Counted from the first letter of the stretch, positions 42,557 to 52,811 are shown. The stretch: 64,000 nucleotides of DNA from an uncultured Lachnospiraceae bacterium (GCA_946531495.1 CAMNAQ010000003.1:1-64000); one strand, 5' to 3'. The notes: generated by a model not told the origin, from the letters alone. Translations and numbers: made by a program.

Positions 42557-43912
42557 ATGAATATCGTTATAGTCGGATGCGGCAAGGTTGGTGCGGTCAT
42601 TACCGAGCAGCTTTCAAGCGAGGACCACAACATAACCCTTGTTGACGAAGACAGCGAAGCTATCGCTTCCGTCACAAATCATTATGACGCTATGGGTGTC
42701 GTCGGGAACGGCGTGAGTTATCAGACACTTGTCGAGGCGGGGATCTCTGATTGCGACCTTTTTATCGCTGTTACCGATTCGGACGAAAAGAATCTGCTTG
42801 CCTGCCTTATCGCCGGAAGAGCCGGCAGGTGCAAGACCATTGCCAGAGTAAGAAATCCCATATATTCCAACGAGATAGAGTTTTTGAAAAGAGAATTCAA
42901 TCTCGCAATGGTCATTAATCCCGAGGATACCGCTGCACTTGAGATATCCCGCGTATTTTTGTTCCCTTCGGCATTTAAGATAGACACCTTCTCCGGCGGC
43001 AGGATAGAGCTTTTCCATTTCCATGTCACAGCGGAGATGCCCATTTGCGGACAGACGCTTTCCGTGCTTCGTGAAGATATCATGAAGGGCGTGATCGCAT
43101 GTACCATAAGACGCGGCAAGGAGGTCATAATACCCAAGGGAGATTCTTCGTTTCAGGCAGATGATGATGTCAGCATCGCAGCCATAAGAAAGGATGCGCT
43201 TGCATTTTTCAGAAAGCTGGGTGAGGTCAAGGGAAGAGTGCGGAATGCCATGATAGTCGGCGGAGGCACAATGTCTTATTATCTTGCGGACAGACTCTTA
43301 AAGTACGGAATTGATACTACCATAGTTGAGATAGATTATAAGAGGTGCGAGGAGCTTTCAAGCAAGCTTCCGAATGCAAGGATAATCCACGGAGACGGAA
43401 CTAACAGGGATCTTCTCGATCAGGAGGAGATATCATCTTTTCAGGGATTTGCCGCACTTACAGGGCTTGATGAAGAGAACATCCTTCTGTCGCTGTATGC
43501 CAGAAAGCATTCCTCAGCCAAGGTTATCACAAAGATTGGACGCCTTAATTTCGGTTCCGTTATAGATACGCTTAATCTTGATACCATAATCAATCCGCAG
43601 AAGATAACTGCCGACTATATCGTTAAGTTCGCCCGCACTATGAGCGCGGATGATTCGGATGATGTTGAATCCTTCTATAAGCTTGAGAATGGCAAGGCGG
43701 AGGCGATAGAGTTCAAGATCAAGGAAGAATCCGCCGTCACCGGAGTAAAGCTTAAGGATCTTAAGCTTCGCAAGGATTCTCTTGTTTGTAATATCTTCAG
43801 AAACGGTAAAAACATTATCCCCACCGGTCAGGATGAGCTTATGGTGGGAGATTCGGTTATTATCATCATGAAGGATGCACATATTGTGAATATCAAGGAG
43901 ATCATCGAATAA
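42557..43912 (+). CDS. trkA: Trk potassium uptake regulatory protein TrkA
   Basis: A 451-residue cytosolic protein with CGGAGG before the ATG. It has two RCK units. The first Rossmann fold begins VIVGCGKVGAVI and the second, at about residue 232, begins MIVGGGTMSYYLAD. Each is followed by a TrkA_C ligand domain; the C-terminal one ends DSVIIIMKDAHIVNIKEI. The second fold has GGGTMS where GxGxxG is expected, so NAD(H) binding may be weaker there. It gates the membrane channel encoded 2 bases downstream (TrkH), binding NAD(H) or ATP. Confidence 0.93.
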   Translation: MNIVIVGCGKVGAVITEQLSSEDHNITLVDEDSEAIASVTNHYDAMGVVGNGVSYQTLVEAGISDCDLFIAVTDSDEKNLLACLIAGRAGRCKTIARVRNPIYSNEIEFLKREFNLAMVINPEDTAALEISRVFLFPSAFKIDTFSGGRIELFHFHVTAEMPICGQTLSVLREDIMKGVIACTIRRGKEVIIPKGDSSFQADDDVSIAAIRKDALAFFRKLGEVKGRVRNAMIVGGGTMSYYLADRLLKYGIDTTIVEIDYKRCEELSSKLPNARIIHGDGTNRDLLDQEEISSFQGFAALTGLDEENILLSLYARKHSSAKVITKIGRLNFGSVIDTLNLDTIINPQKITADYIVKFARTMSADDSDDVESFYKLENGKAEAIEFKIKEESAVTGVKLKDLKLRKDSLVCNIFRNGKNIIPTGQDELMVGDSVIIIMKDAHIVNIKEIIE

Positions 43913-43914
43913 TC

Positions 43915-45378
43915 ATGAAAAAGAATTCGATAATACTCTATATCGTCGGTATACTCCTTCTGTTTGAGAGCGCATTTCTTCTTCTTCCCATGCTGGTATC
44001 ATTTATATATTCAGACGGAAACTGGATGTGGTATCTTATCACGGCAGTTATATGCGTTGTGCTCGGATTTCCCCTCACAAGGATCAGCCCCGGAAAGAAC
44101 CTGTCGCTTAAAGAGGGCTATATTATCGTTGCCCTTTGCTGGCTTGTGCTTTCCCTTGTCGGAGCTCTTCCGTTTGTGATGAGCGGGGATATTCCGGACT
44201 ATATAGATGCGCTTTTTGAGACAGTGTCCGGATTTACAACTACCGGTGCATCGATCCTGTCGGATGTTGAAGTTTTGAGCAGATCCGGAATGTTCTGGCG
44301 AAGCTTCATGCACTGGGTTGGAGGAATGGGCGTCTTCATGTTCATGATGGCTGTTCTCCCCATGCTTGGCACATCCGATATGAACCTTATGAAGGCGGAG
44401 TCAACCGGACCGTCTGTGGAGAGGATAGTTCCACATGTTCGTGATACGGCCAGACTCATGTATGGAATGTATTTCGGTATAACCCTGGCCGAGATCGTGG
44501 CGCTTCTTATATCGGGAATGGATCTTTATTCATCGCTGCTCCTTACCTTCGGAAGTGTCGGAACGGGAGGCTTCGGTATTCTTAATTCATCCTGCGGAGC
44601 TTATACCTCTGCCCAGCAGACGATAATAGCATTCTTTATGGCTGCCAGCGGTATCAACTACACATTTTACTTCTTTATCATATCCGGCAAGATAAAAGAA
44701 GCTTTCCACATTGAGGAAGTAAAATACTATATTGGGATCATTATTGCTTCGACACTAATCATAGCCTTTAACATCGGAAAATTGTTTGATACCCCGGCTG
44801 ATGCGATCAGACATTCATTTTTCCAGGTGGCGTCCATAATCACGACCACAGGTTATTCGACGGTTGACTTTGATGCATGGCCTGAGCTTTCAAGGATGAT
44901 CCTGCTCATACTGATGATGATTGGAGGATGCTCCGGTTCCACTGCGGGAGGAATCAAGGTATATCGTATAGTCCTTCTTATGAAGCAGTTTAAAAAGGAG
45001 CTTTCGGTTCTGCGTCATCCCAGGGAGGTAAAGGTTCTCAGGATGGACGGAGGAACCGTAAAGGAGTCGGTCATACGCTCCACGAATGTTTTTATTTCGA
45101 TCTACTTTGTGATCTTTTTCATATCGCTGATACTTATCAGCGTTGAAAATTATGATTTCACTACCGGATTTACGGCCGTATCCGCAACCATAAATAATAT
45201 CGGTCCCGGTCTGTCACTGGTCGGACCTACATGTAATTACGGATTTTTCTCTGTCTATTCCAAGGTGATACTTATTTTCGATATGCTGACGGGAAGACTT
45301 GAACTGTTCCCGGTACTGCTTTTGCTCAGCATGATGAAGCCCCGGATATCGCATGGAAAGTTCGGAAAAAGAATATAA
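43915..45378 (+). CDS. trkH: Trk/Ktr potassium transporter membrane subunit TrkH
   Basis: A 487-residue membrane protein with the usual fourfold repeat of two helices around a P-loop. Selectivity segments are SGFTTTGASIL (first), FGSVGTGGFGIL (second), ITTTGYSTVDF (third) and TINNIGPGLSLVG (fourth), each with the conserved Gly. With TrkA it imports K+ in exchange for membrane potential. It lies 2 bases after trkA. Normal length and intact. Confidence 0.94.
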   Translation: MKKNSIILYIVGILLLFESAFLLLPMLVSFIYSDGNWMWYLITAVICVVLGFPLTRISPGKNLSLKEGYIIVALCWLVLSLVGALPFVMSGDIPDYIDALFETVSGFTTTGASILSDVEVLSRSGMFWRSFMHWVGGMGVFMFMMAVLPMLGTSDMNLMKAESTGPSVERIVPHVRDTARLMYGMYFGITLAEIVALLISGMDLYSSLLLTFGSVGTGGFGILNSSCGAYTSAQQTIIAFFMAASGINYTFYFFIISGKIKEAFHIEEVKYYIGIIIASTLIIAFNIGKLFDTPADAIRHSFFQVASIITTTGYSTVDFDAWPELSRMILLILMMIGGCSGSTAGGIKVYRIVLLMKQFKKELSVLRHPREVKVLRMDGGTVKESVIRSTNVFISIYFVIFFISLILISVENYDFTTGFTAVSATINNIGPGLSLVGPTCNYGFFSVYSKVILIFDMLTGRLELFPVLLLLSMMKPRISHGKFGKRI

Positions 45379-45413
45379 AGCCTTTAAAGCTTTTGATACA
45401 AGGAGATAAACAA

Positions 45414-46349
45414 ATGGTCTACACGCTTACACTTAACCCTTCGCTGGATTATGTAATGTATCCTGCATCATTTCCCAAAAGGGGAGGAACCAACAGGTCT
45501 CAGAGAGAGGAACTCCGTGCCGGAGGAAAAGGTATCAATGTTTCGGTAGTGCTCAAGAATCTCGATGTTCCCACAAGAGCTCTTGGATTTATCGCCGGAA
45601 ATACAGGTGATGAGATAGAGGGAACCCTCAGGAGCATCGGTATCCGTACCGGATTTATAATGCTTCCTTTTAAAAACGGCATGAGCCGTATCAATGTCAA
45701 AATAAGAGTTCCCTATGAGGATTCCGCAGAGCGTGGCTATGAGGAGACCGAGCTTAATGCTGCGGGGCCTGTGGTTGATGACGGAGCGGTTAACGATCTG
45801 TGCGACAGACTCGAAAGATTTACGGACGGTGATGTGATGGTGCTGGCCGGAAGCATGCCCGTGCAGGCTCCTGAGGATATGCTGGACAGGATCCTTTCAT
45901 CCGTTCCGGAGGGCGTCAGGACTGTTGTTGATATGACAGGTGACAGACTTAAGACAGCCCTTAAATACAAGCCGTTTCTTATAAAGCCTAATCTTGAGGA
46001 GCTTTCACAGGCGGCCGGAAGAGAATTAAAGGATATTGATGAAATAGTGGAGGAAGCAAGAAAGCTCCAGAATGCCGGAGCTGAAAATGTGATCGTTTCC
46101 ATGGGACCCGACGGTGCGATCCTGCTCGACAAAACAGGTGAGATCCACAGGGCAAAAGCACCTGAAGGCAAGGCACTCGGCGCTTTCGGAGCAGGAGACT
46201 CCATGACTGCGGGATTTATAAAGGGATTTTTGGATGAACGTGATTACGATTACGCCCTGAAGCTCGGAGTGGCTGCGGGAAGCGCTGCAGTGTTTGTCGG
46301 AAAACTCCCTGAGTATGAAGAGATAATGAAGGTATTCGATGAAGTATAA
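45414..46349 (+). CDS. fruK: 1-phosphofructokinase (PfkB family)
   Basis: The start at 45414 (MVYTLTLNPSLDYVM) has AAGGAGAT upstream. The product is 311 residues. The PfkB signature is AGGKGINVSVVLKNL (about 40-55) and the anion-hole/catalytic motif is GAFGAGDSMTAGF (about 256-268). The opening TLNPSLDYVM is typical of FruK and tagatose-6-phosphate kinases. It phosphorylates fructose-1-phosphate (or tagatose-6-phosphate) to the bisphosphate. It overlaps the following PTS enzyme I gene by 11 bases, which supports fructose-PTS metabolism, although no fructose EII gene is visible here. Confidence 0.88.
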   Translation: MVYTLTLNPSLDYVMYPASFPKRGGTNRSQREELRAGGKGINVSVVLKNLDVPTRALGFIAGNTGDEIEGTLRSIGIRTGFIMLPFKNGMSRINVKIRVPYEDSAERGYEETELNAAGPVVDDGAVNDLCDRLERFTDGDVMVLAGSMPVQAPEDMLDRILSSVPEGVRTVVDMTGDRLKTALKYKPFLIKPNLEELSQAAGRELKDIDEIVEEARKLQNAGAENVIVSMGPDGAILLDKTGEIHRAKAPEGKALGAFGAGDSMTAGFIKGFLDERDYDYALKLGVAAGSAAVFVGKLPEYEEIMKVFDEV

Positions 46350-48021
46350 CGGTCTGCCTGTAAATGAAGGAATAATCATCGGACGCATTCGAAAAATTTC
46401 ATCTGCACCACTGATTCCGGAGAATGATCTCCGGCCCGGTGCAGATGATGAGAGAATGCGTTTTTTTGATGCGCTTTTGGAATTTGAGAGCAGTATGAAG
46501 GCTGTGGCATCTTCAGCCTCGACAGATGAGGGAAGAGATATCATATCCGGTCAGATCATGATAGCAAGAGATCCGATGTTGTCCGATGAGGTTCTTGCTC
46601 TTATTGATTCGGGAATGACGGCTGATGCGGCATTGTCTTCTGCGTGCAGGAAATATGAGGCCATGCTTGATTCTCTTGAAGATGATCTGATATCCGAAAG
46701 GCTGGAGGATCTTCTCGAAGTAAAGAACGGTATCCTGACACTTATGGGTGGAAAACCCGAAGAAGCAGAAGGCTGAAACAGTGGCGGTGATGTCATTTTT
46801 GCAGAAAGGCTTTCTGCGGCGGAGCTGGTCGGACTCGGAAAAGCCGGTGTCAAGGCAGTTGTGATGGAGGGCGGAACAGCAACATCCCATGCTGCTGTCA
46901 TTCTGAGATCTCTCGGGATCCCTGCAGTTTTTGGAATAAGCCCGGAAAAGGATAGTATTGAAGAAGGGACATGTATCATAGTTGACGGTGCATCCGGCAT
47001 AGTGATCACAGACCCATCCGAAGAACAGATCGTTGAATACAGCCGAAAGGCAACAGCTGAAAGCGGAAGAGATCAGGATATAAATGATCATACCGGAAGA
47101 TGTATCACTCTTGATGGGACGGAGGTAAAGGTACTCAGTAACATAGGGTCTGAAAAAATACCCGAAGGGGCAAAGTATTCAGACGGTGCCGGACTTGTAA
47201 GAACGGAATTCCTGTTTTTATCCGAAGGGAAGATGCCTTCAGAAGAAGAGCAGGAGAAGGTATATAGCAGGATCGCAGATTCTTTTCCCTACAAGGAAAC
47301 GGTGATAAGAACCCTTGACATAGGCGGAGACAAAAATCTCGGGAATGACGGCGAAAATGAAAACTGTGACAATCCCGCACTCGGAATAAGGGGAGTGAGA
47401 CTTTCGCTTGATAACAGCGAAGAGTTTTCCCATCAGATAAGCGCAATACTCAGAGCTTCACATAACAGGAAGATCAGTATAATGGTTCCGATGGTGACAT
47501 GCGTAAACGAAGTGATCCGTGTAAAGAGGATCATTGAAGGCTGCAGATCTGCTCTCAGGGGAAAGGGTATTCCATGTTCCGATGAGGTCAGGCTTGGATG
47601 TATGATAGAGACTCCGGCTGCTGTTTTTAGTGCAGGAGAGCTGGCACATGAGGTCGATTTCTTTTCAATAGGTACCAATGATCTGGCCCAGTATGTAATG
47701 TGTGCGGACAGAGGCAATCCGCATATGGCAGGGTTGTGCAGCATGTATCAGCCTGCGGTCATAAGGGCCGTGAGGATGGTATGCGATAAAGCTGACGGTG
47801 CAGATATTCCCGTCACGGTATGCGGTGAGGCTGCTGCTGATGAGAAGCTTCTTCCGGTTTTTATAGGCCTTGGTGTAAGAAGTCTGAGCGTGGATGCCTC
47901 CAGAGTATCCTCCGTAAAAAACTCGATTGTTTCGCTTAAGCTCGATGATTGTAAAAAGATTGCTCTAAAGACACTGAATGCCGGAACCGCCGATGAAGTA
48001 AGAAATGTACTCGGATGCTGA
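46339..48021 (+). pseudogene. ptsI: PTS enzyme I (PEP-protein phosphotransferase) interrupted by an in-frame TGA
   Basis: The frame from 46339 encodes the HPr-binding helical N-terminal domain of enzyme I (about 145 codons), then hits TGA at 46774-46776. Beyond it the same frame continues with no shift through the phospho-His domain (GGTATSHAAV) and the PEP-binding barrel: GLVRTEFLFL, IRTLDIGGDKN, METPAAVFSA, GTNDLAQYVMCADRGN and VCGEAAADE. The whole reading frame is 561 codons, normal for enzyme I. Homology is continuous on both sides of the stop, so this is one gene with a nonsense codon or a sequencing error, not two genes. It overlaps fruK. If real, enzyme I activity from this locus is lost unless the downstream part is re-initiated (GTG at 46861) or the stop is read through. 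Confidence 0.82.
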
Positions 48022-48092
48022 ATTTTCGATGCATACCGAAAGAATCTTCAAAACAGAGCTTTTGATGTCCGGAAGATAAAAGGAATCATAGT

Positions 48093-49175
48093 ATGAAAAG
48101 TATTTATGTCTGTCACACATATTATCATGTGTTTGTGACGATGCTGAAGGAACTTAATAAACCTGAAGATCAGCGCGGCATGGCTACCCTTGTTCTCAGT
48201 AAGATGTCCAATGATTTTGAGGATCTTAAAGGCAGAGCCGAAAAAAGCGGCGTGTTCGAAAGCGTTATTGAGTTTGATGAAAAGAGAGATACGTTTTTCC
48301 CTGAACTTGCAAAGTACAGGACCGATAAGGGAAATATCGTCCTCAATATGATAAACAGGATCATCTTCACAAAGAAATTTGCCAGACTCGAGGCTCCTTT
48401 TGTTCCCGTTGATTTCAGGGAATACGACGATATATATGTATACTGTGATATAGACCCCATAGGACTGTATCTGAATCAGAACAGGATCAGATATCATGCG
48501 ATGGAGGACGGACTGGATACACTTAAACCATGCGTGCAGGCAATTTATGACAACAGAAGTCATTTTGCACTGAAAAAATTTTTCAGTATGAATCTTAATC
48601 TGATATTCATACGTGACGGTTACAGCAAGTATTGCATCGACATGGAAGTAAACGATAAGAGCGTCATCGATGATGACTTTTATAAATACAAGGAAGTCAG
48701 CAGAAGAGCTCTTAAGGATGCACTCGGTGATAAAGAAAGAGATATCCTTGTATCAACTTTTATAAAGGATATGGACAGCTTCCGAAGATTTATGGAGGGC
48801 AGCGGAGACGACGGAATCCTTATTCTTACGGAGCCTCTCTGCACTCTTGATATAAGAGAGAAGATATTCAGGGAAATCATAGATATGTATAAGAATGAGG
48901 GAACTATATTTATCAAGCCACATCCCAGAGATACTCTTGATTATAATGAAAAGTTCGGTGATTACTGGGTCTTCGACAGAACCCTGCCGATGGAAATGTT
49001 CGGGCTGTTCAACGGGATAAAGTTTAAAAAAGTGGTCGGAGTATATACCCAGATGGGAATGATAGATTTTGCAGAGGAGAAGGTTATGCTCGGGGATGAT
49101 TTCATGGATAATTATGAAGCGCCCGAGATTCACAGAAAGGCTGAAACAGTAAAAGCCGAATTCAGGAAAGTATAA
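48093..49175 (+). CDS. Glycosyltransferase, polysialyl/GT52-like
   Basis: A 360-residue cytosolic protein with AAGGAA before the ATG. The N-terminus (IYVCHTYYHVFVTMLKEL) and the C-terminal HPRDTLDY, followed by a GVYTQMGMIDFA stretch, resemble the sialyl/polysialyltransferase-like superfamily (GT52/GT-B fold). That family uses an activated sugar such as CMP-sialic acid and is common in bacterial surface glycan clusters. The acceptor and sugar cannot be told. It is followed by a GT2 gene 2 bases downstream, so the two probably modify the same glycan. No membrane helices. Confidence 0.65.
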   Translation: MKSIYVCHTYYHVFVTMLKELNKPEDQRGMATLVLSKMSNDFEDLKGRAEKSGVFESVIEFDEKRDTFFPELAKYRTDKGNIVLNMINRIIFTKKFARLEAPFVPVDFREYDDIYVYCDIDPIGLYLNQNRIRYHAMEDGLDTLKPCVQAIYDNRSHFALKKFFSMNLNLIFIRDGYSKYCIDMEVNDKSVIDDDFYKYKEVSRRALKDALGDKERDILVSTFIKDMDSFRRFMEGSGDDGILILTEPLCTLDIREKIFREIIDMYKNEGTIFIKPHPRDTLDYNEKFGDYWVFDRTLPMEMFGLFNGIKFKKVVGVYTQMGMIDFAEEKVMLGDDFMDNYEAPEIHRKAETVKAEFRKV

Positions 49176-49177
49176 GG

Positions 49178-50236
49178 ATGGATCTTTCTGTCATTGTTCC
49201 GGTATATAACATGGCCGGAGATGGAAAACTTAGATATTGTCTGGATTCCCTTGTGGCCCAGGATTACGACGGAGAATATGAGATCATCTGTGTTGATGAC
49301 AGGTCCTCCGATGATTCAGTCTGCATTCTGCGTGAATATGAACGCAGATATCCCGGACTTTTTGTGATAGTTGAAAATGACCGGAACAGGCATCAGGGCG
49401 GCGCAAGGAATGAGGGGATAAAGATTGCAAGAGGCAGATGGATAGGCTTCATTGATTCGGACGACTGGGTATCTCCTGACTTTTACAGTTCACTGATAAA
49501 ACTTGCCGAAAGCAGAGGCGCCGATGTTGCCGGATGCTGTTATCAGATGGTCTCGGAGCATACATTTGAAACCGGCAGGATCGCAAGGGATCACCTTGAA
49601 GGCGCATCCGGTGAAATGACTCAGGAAAGAAGACGGGTATTTCTTGAGAACATGTCGAGTATGGTTACCAAGGTATACAGCGCGTCTCTTATCAGGGATA
49701 ATGATCTTTCGTTTCCTGAGGATATCTTTTATGAGGATAATGCTGCCGGACCTGTGTGGGCTATGCATTACAGACATTTCGAATATCTTGATGAGCCATT
49801 GTATTACTACTATCAGCATGACAATTCTACGGTTCATACAATAACGGAAGCAAGATGCAGAGACAGAATGGCAGCGGGAGAATTCATGCTGTCCGAAATG
49901 AAAAAGAGAGGATTTTTGAACGAGTACCAAGATGAGATCGAAAGCATCTTTACCACCATATATTTTGTGAATACCCTTTTTTCATACATGAGGATGAAAA
50001 AGGGGCGCAGGCTCTCCATGGTCCGCGAGATGAAAAAAAGGATGCTTGAAGAATTTCCCGATTTTCGGAAAAACAAAAACTATGGACGGTTCATGGATGA
50101 AGAACAGAAGAAATACGTTGATCTTCTCATGAAAAATTCGGCCATGTTCTTTATCAAATACAGTTTGCTCTGGTTTTACAGAGATTTGAGGAGCAAAGTG
50201 CAATGCAAAAGGAAAATGATAACAGATATATTATAA
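49178..50236 (+). CDS. Family 2 glycosyltransferase
   Basis: A 352-residue protein with an N-terminal GT-A fold. Signs are IVPVYNMAG at the start, the nucleotide-binding ICVDDRSSDDSV, GGARNEGIKIARG and the DxD-like FIDSDDW (about 93-99). The C-terminal half is helical and ends in a short amphipathic stretch. Such enzymes add sugars to cell-surface glycans on the inner membrane face. It lies next to the GT52-like enzyme and overlaps the copper ATPase gene by 34 bases at its 3' end. Confidence 0.88.
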   Translation: MDLSVIVPVYNMAGDGKLRYCLDSLVAQDYDGEYEIICVDDRSSDDSVCILREYERRYPGLFVIVENDRNRHQGGARNEGIKIARGRWIGFIDSDDWVSPDFYSSLIKLAESRGADVAGCCYQMVSEHTFETGRIARDHLEGASGEMTQERRRVFLENMSSMVTKVYSASLIRDNDLSFPEDIFYEDNAAGPVWAMHYRHFEYLDEPLYYYYQHDNSTVHTITEARCRDRMAAGEFMLSEMKKRGFLNEYQDEIESIFTTIYFVNTLFSYMRMKKGRRLSMVREMKKRMLEEFPDFRKNKNYGRFMDEEQKKYVDLLMKNSAMFFIKYSLLWFYRDLRSKVQCKRKMITDIL

Positions 50237-52764
50237 CGGGAATGAGCTGTGCAGCCTGCCAGGCTCACGTGGAAAAAGCGGTTGGAAGCCTTCCGGGGAT
50301 ACGTTCCTGCTCGGTATCGCTGCTTACGAATTCCATGACCGTGGATGGAGATGTGGATCCGCCTGATATCATAAGAGCGGTTGAGAAGGCCGGATACGGT
50401 GCAAAGCTTGCTTCATCCGAAAAAGATAAGCTCTTCGGAAGCGGTAAGGCATCAGCTGCAGATGAACTTAAGGACACCGAGTCCCCCAGGCTTATAAGGC
50501 GGCTGATATCATCTGCGGCCATGCTGCTCATACTGATGTATTTCAGCATGGGTGTTATGATGCTTGGCTGGCCTGCGCCTTTCAGGGCAAGTCATCAGGC
50601 GATAGCATATATCGAGGCGGTACTCTCGGGCATCATACTTATCATAAACAGGAGATTTTTTGTAAGCGGAGTCAGGTCTTTGATGCATAAGGCCCCCAAC
50701 ATGGATACGCTTGTATCTATGGGGGCGGGCGTTTCATATATTTACAGTCTTGTCACTCTTTTAAGAATGCACGGAGCGGATGAAGAGACGGCGATGCGTC
50801 TGATGGACGGCGAGCTCTATTTTGAGTCTGCTGCGATGATAGTAACGCTTATTACTGTCGGAAAGCTTCTCGAATCGATAAGCAAGGGAAGGACCACCGA
50901 TGCATTAAAGAGTCTTATAAAGCTTGCTCCGGATACCGCTGTCGTGATAAGGGACGGAGCGGAGACTCAGATCCCCGCATCAGAGGTGAAGGTGGGAGAT
51001 GTTTTTGTAGTGCGTGCGGGAAGCGCCATTCCGGTTGACGGTGTTGTGATAAGCGGGAATGCTGCGGTAAATGAATCAGCCCTGACCGGTGAATCCGTTC
51101 CTGTCGATAAAAATCCGGGTGATAAGGTTTCTGCGGCATGCATAAGCACCACCGGATTTTTGAAGTGCAGGGCGGAGCGCGTGGGTGAAGATACCACCTT
51201 GTCGCAGATAATCGGGATGGTCAGGGATGCCTCTTCAACAAAAGCTCCCATTGCAAAGATAGCCGATAAGGTTTCGGGAATATTTGTTCCCTCGGTCATA
51301 ACCATAGCTTTTATCGTATTTTTTATATGGATCCTTACAGGAAGCCCTGTTCCGTATGCATTTACAAGAGCAGTCGCTGTTCTGGTAGTCAGCTGTCCGT
51401 GCGCGTTGGGGCTTGCAACACCTGTTGCAATCATGGTTTCAAGCGGAGTCGGGGCGAGATGCGGTATACTTTTTAAGACATCCGAAGCGATAGAAGAAAC
51501 CGGCCGCTCTGTGACAGCGGTACTTGATAAAACGGGCACACTTACAAAGGGGGAGCCTGTGGTGACGAATGTCATCCCGTGCAGCGGTACATCCGAAAAT
51601 GAGCTTCTCCGTATGGCGGCTTCGCTTGAAAAAAAGAGTGAGCATCCTCTCGGAAGGGCAGTTACCGTTTATGCTGAAAAAATGAATGCGGCTTTGGAAG
51701 AAGCAGAGGATTTTTCAACTTTTCCGGGTAACGGTCTTAAAGGCGTTATCGGCGGAGCAGTGGTACAAGGCGGGAAGGCTGCATTTATCGAAGAGGAAAG
51801 TGTGATCCCAGCGGACATGAAGGAACGCGCGGGCAGGCTTTCAGGTGAAGGAAAAACACCTCTTTTCTTTTCCGCAGACGGCAGGCTCCTTGGGATCATT
51901 GCAGTAAGCGATGTGCTGAAAGAGGATTCGAAGGAAGCGGTATCCGAACTGAAGAAACTCGGGCTGAAGGTTATAATGGTCACGGGGGATAACGAGATCA
52001 CCGCATCTGCGCTCGCCTCGGAATCTGGGATAGATGAAGTCAGATCCGGAGTTCTTCCCGGAGGAAAGGGAGACATCATTAATTCTTTGAAGAGCTCGGG
52101 CAAGGTTCTTATGATAGGCGACGGTATAAATGATGCACCTGCACTTACCGCAGCCGATACGGGAATGGCAATCGGGACCGGGACGGATGTTGCGATAGAC
52201 TCCGCGGATGTGGTCCTTATGAGATCCTCACTTATGGATGCATGCTCGGCGATCAGGCTTTCGAAAAAGACGCTTGCCGTGATACATGAAAATCTTTTTT
52301 GGGCATTTATTTACAATATCCTTCTTATCCCGATAGCCGCGGGAGCGCTTTCGAAATTCGGGATTGAGATGAGTCCAATGCTTGGCGCGGCGGCCATGAG
52401 CATATCAAGCTTTACGGTGTGTATGAATGCTCTCAGGCTTAATCTTTTTAAGCCATACAAAACTGGATATGAAGGCAGACCGTACTCGGATGATAAAACC
52501 GAATGCAGCCGGCACTCGGATGATAATTATAGTGATCTGACAAAGGAGGATGCTATGACAAAAACAATGATGATAGAGGGAATGATGTGCGGACATTGCG
52601 AGGCAACCGTTAAAAAGGCACTTGAAGCCATAGACGGTGTTGCGTCCGCAGATGTATCCCATGAGAAAGGAACAGCTGTCGTGAGCCTTGCATCGGATGT
52701 TCCGGATGATGTTTTGAAAAAAGCGGTTGAGGATCGTGACTATAAGGTTTTATCCATAGTATAA
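50203..52764 (+). CDS. copA: Copper-translocating P1B-type ATPase with N- and C-terminal metal-binding domains
   Basis: An 853-residue membrane pump; GAGGAG precedes the ATG by 9 bases. HMA domain 1 is at residues about 6-70 (GMSCAACQAHV). Eight predicted helices follow, with the ion-path CPC in VSCPCALGLATPV, the actuator TGES in LTGESVPVDK, the phosphorylation site DKTGTLTKG, HP in KKSEHPLGRA and the hinge GDGINDAPAL. After the last helix comes an unusual hydrophilic linker and a second HMA domain (about 785-853, MIEGMMCGHCEATV). The HMA sites and CPC indicate Cu(I) export. The last domain has its own strong ribosome binding site. The gene overlaps the upstream GT2 gene by 34 bases. Confidence 0.93.
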   Translation: MQKENDNRYIITGMSCAACQAHVEKAVGSLPGIRSCSVSLLTNSMTVDGDVDPPDIIRAVEKAGYGAKLASSEKDKLFGSGKASAADELKDTESPRLIRRLISSAAMLLILMYFSMGVMMLGWPAPFRASHQAIAYIEAVLSGIILIINRRFFVSGVRSLMHKAPNMDTLVSMGAGVSYIYSLVTLLRMHGADEETAMRLMDGELYFESAAMIVTLITVGKLLESISKGRTTDALKSLIKLAPDTAVVIRDGAETQIPASEVKVGDVFVVRAGSAIPVDGVVISGNAAVNESALTGESVPVDKNPGDKVSAACISTTGFLKCRAERVGEDTTLSQIIGMVRDASSTKAPIAKIADKVSGIFVPSVITIAFIVFFIWILTGSPVPYAFTRAVAVLVVSCPCALGLATPVAIMVSSGVGARCGILFKTSEAIEETGRSVTAVLDKTGTLTKGEPVVTNVIPCSGTSENELLRMAASLEKKSEHPLGRAVTVYAEKMNAALEEAEDFSTFPGNGLKGVIGGAVVQGGKAAFIEEESVIPADMKERAGRLSGEGKTPLFFSADGRLLGIIAVSDVLKEDSKEAVSELKKLGLKVIMVTGDNEITASALASESGIDEVRSGVLPGGKGDIINSLKSSGKVLMIGDGINDAPALTAADTGMAIGTGTDVAIDSADVVLMRSSLMDACSAIRLSKKTLAVIHENLFWAFIYNILLIPIAAGALSKFGIEMSPMLGAAAMSISSFTVCMNALRLNLFKPYKTGYEGRPYSDDKTECSRHSDDNYSDLTKEDAMTKTMMIEGMMCGHCEATVKKALEAIDGVASADVSHEKGTAVVSLASDVPDDVLKKAVEDRDYKVLSIV
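52542..52557 (+). promoter_or_regulatory. Internal ribosome binding site and start codon within copA
   Basis: AAAGGAGG (52542-52549) is followed after 5 bases by ATG (52555-52557), in frame with copA codon 785. It would give a free ~69-residue copper chaperone (CopZ-like) in addition to the fused domain. Confidence 0.6.
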
Positions 52765-52811
52765 GTATTTTATGCGATAAGACTGTTTGAGTATTTCCTC
52801 CGGAGAAGGAC

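Noticed and set aside
46774-46776. Selenocysteine codon in ptsI
   Set aside because: No SECIS-like hairpin is evident right after the TGA, and enzyme I is not a known selenoprotein; a nonsense mutation or sequencing error is simpler.
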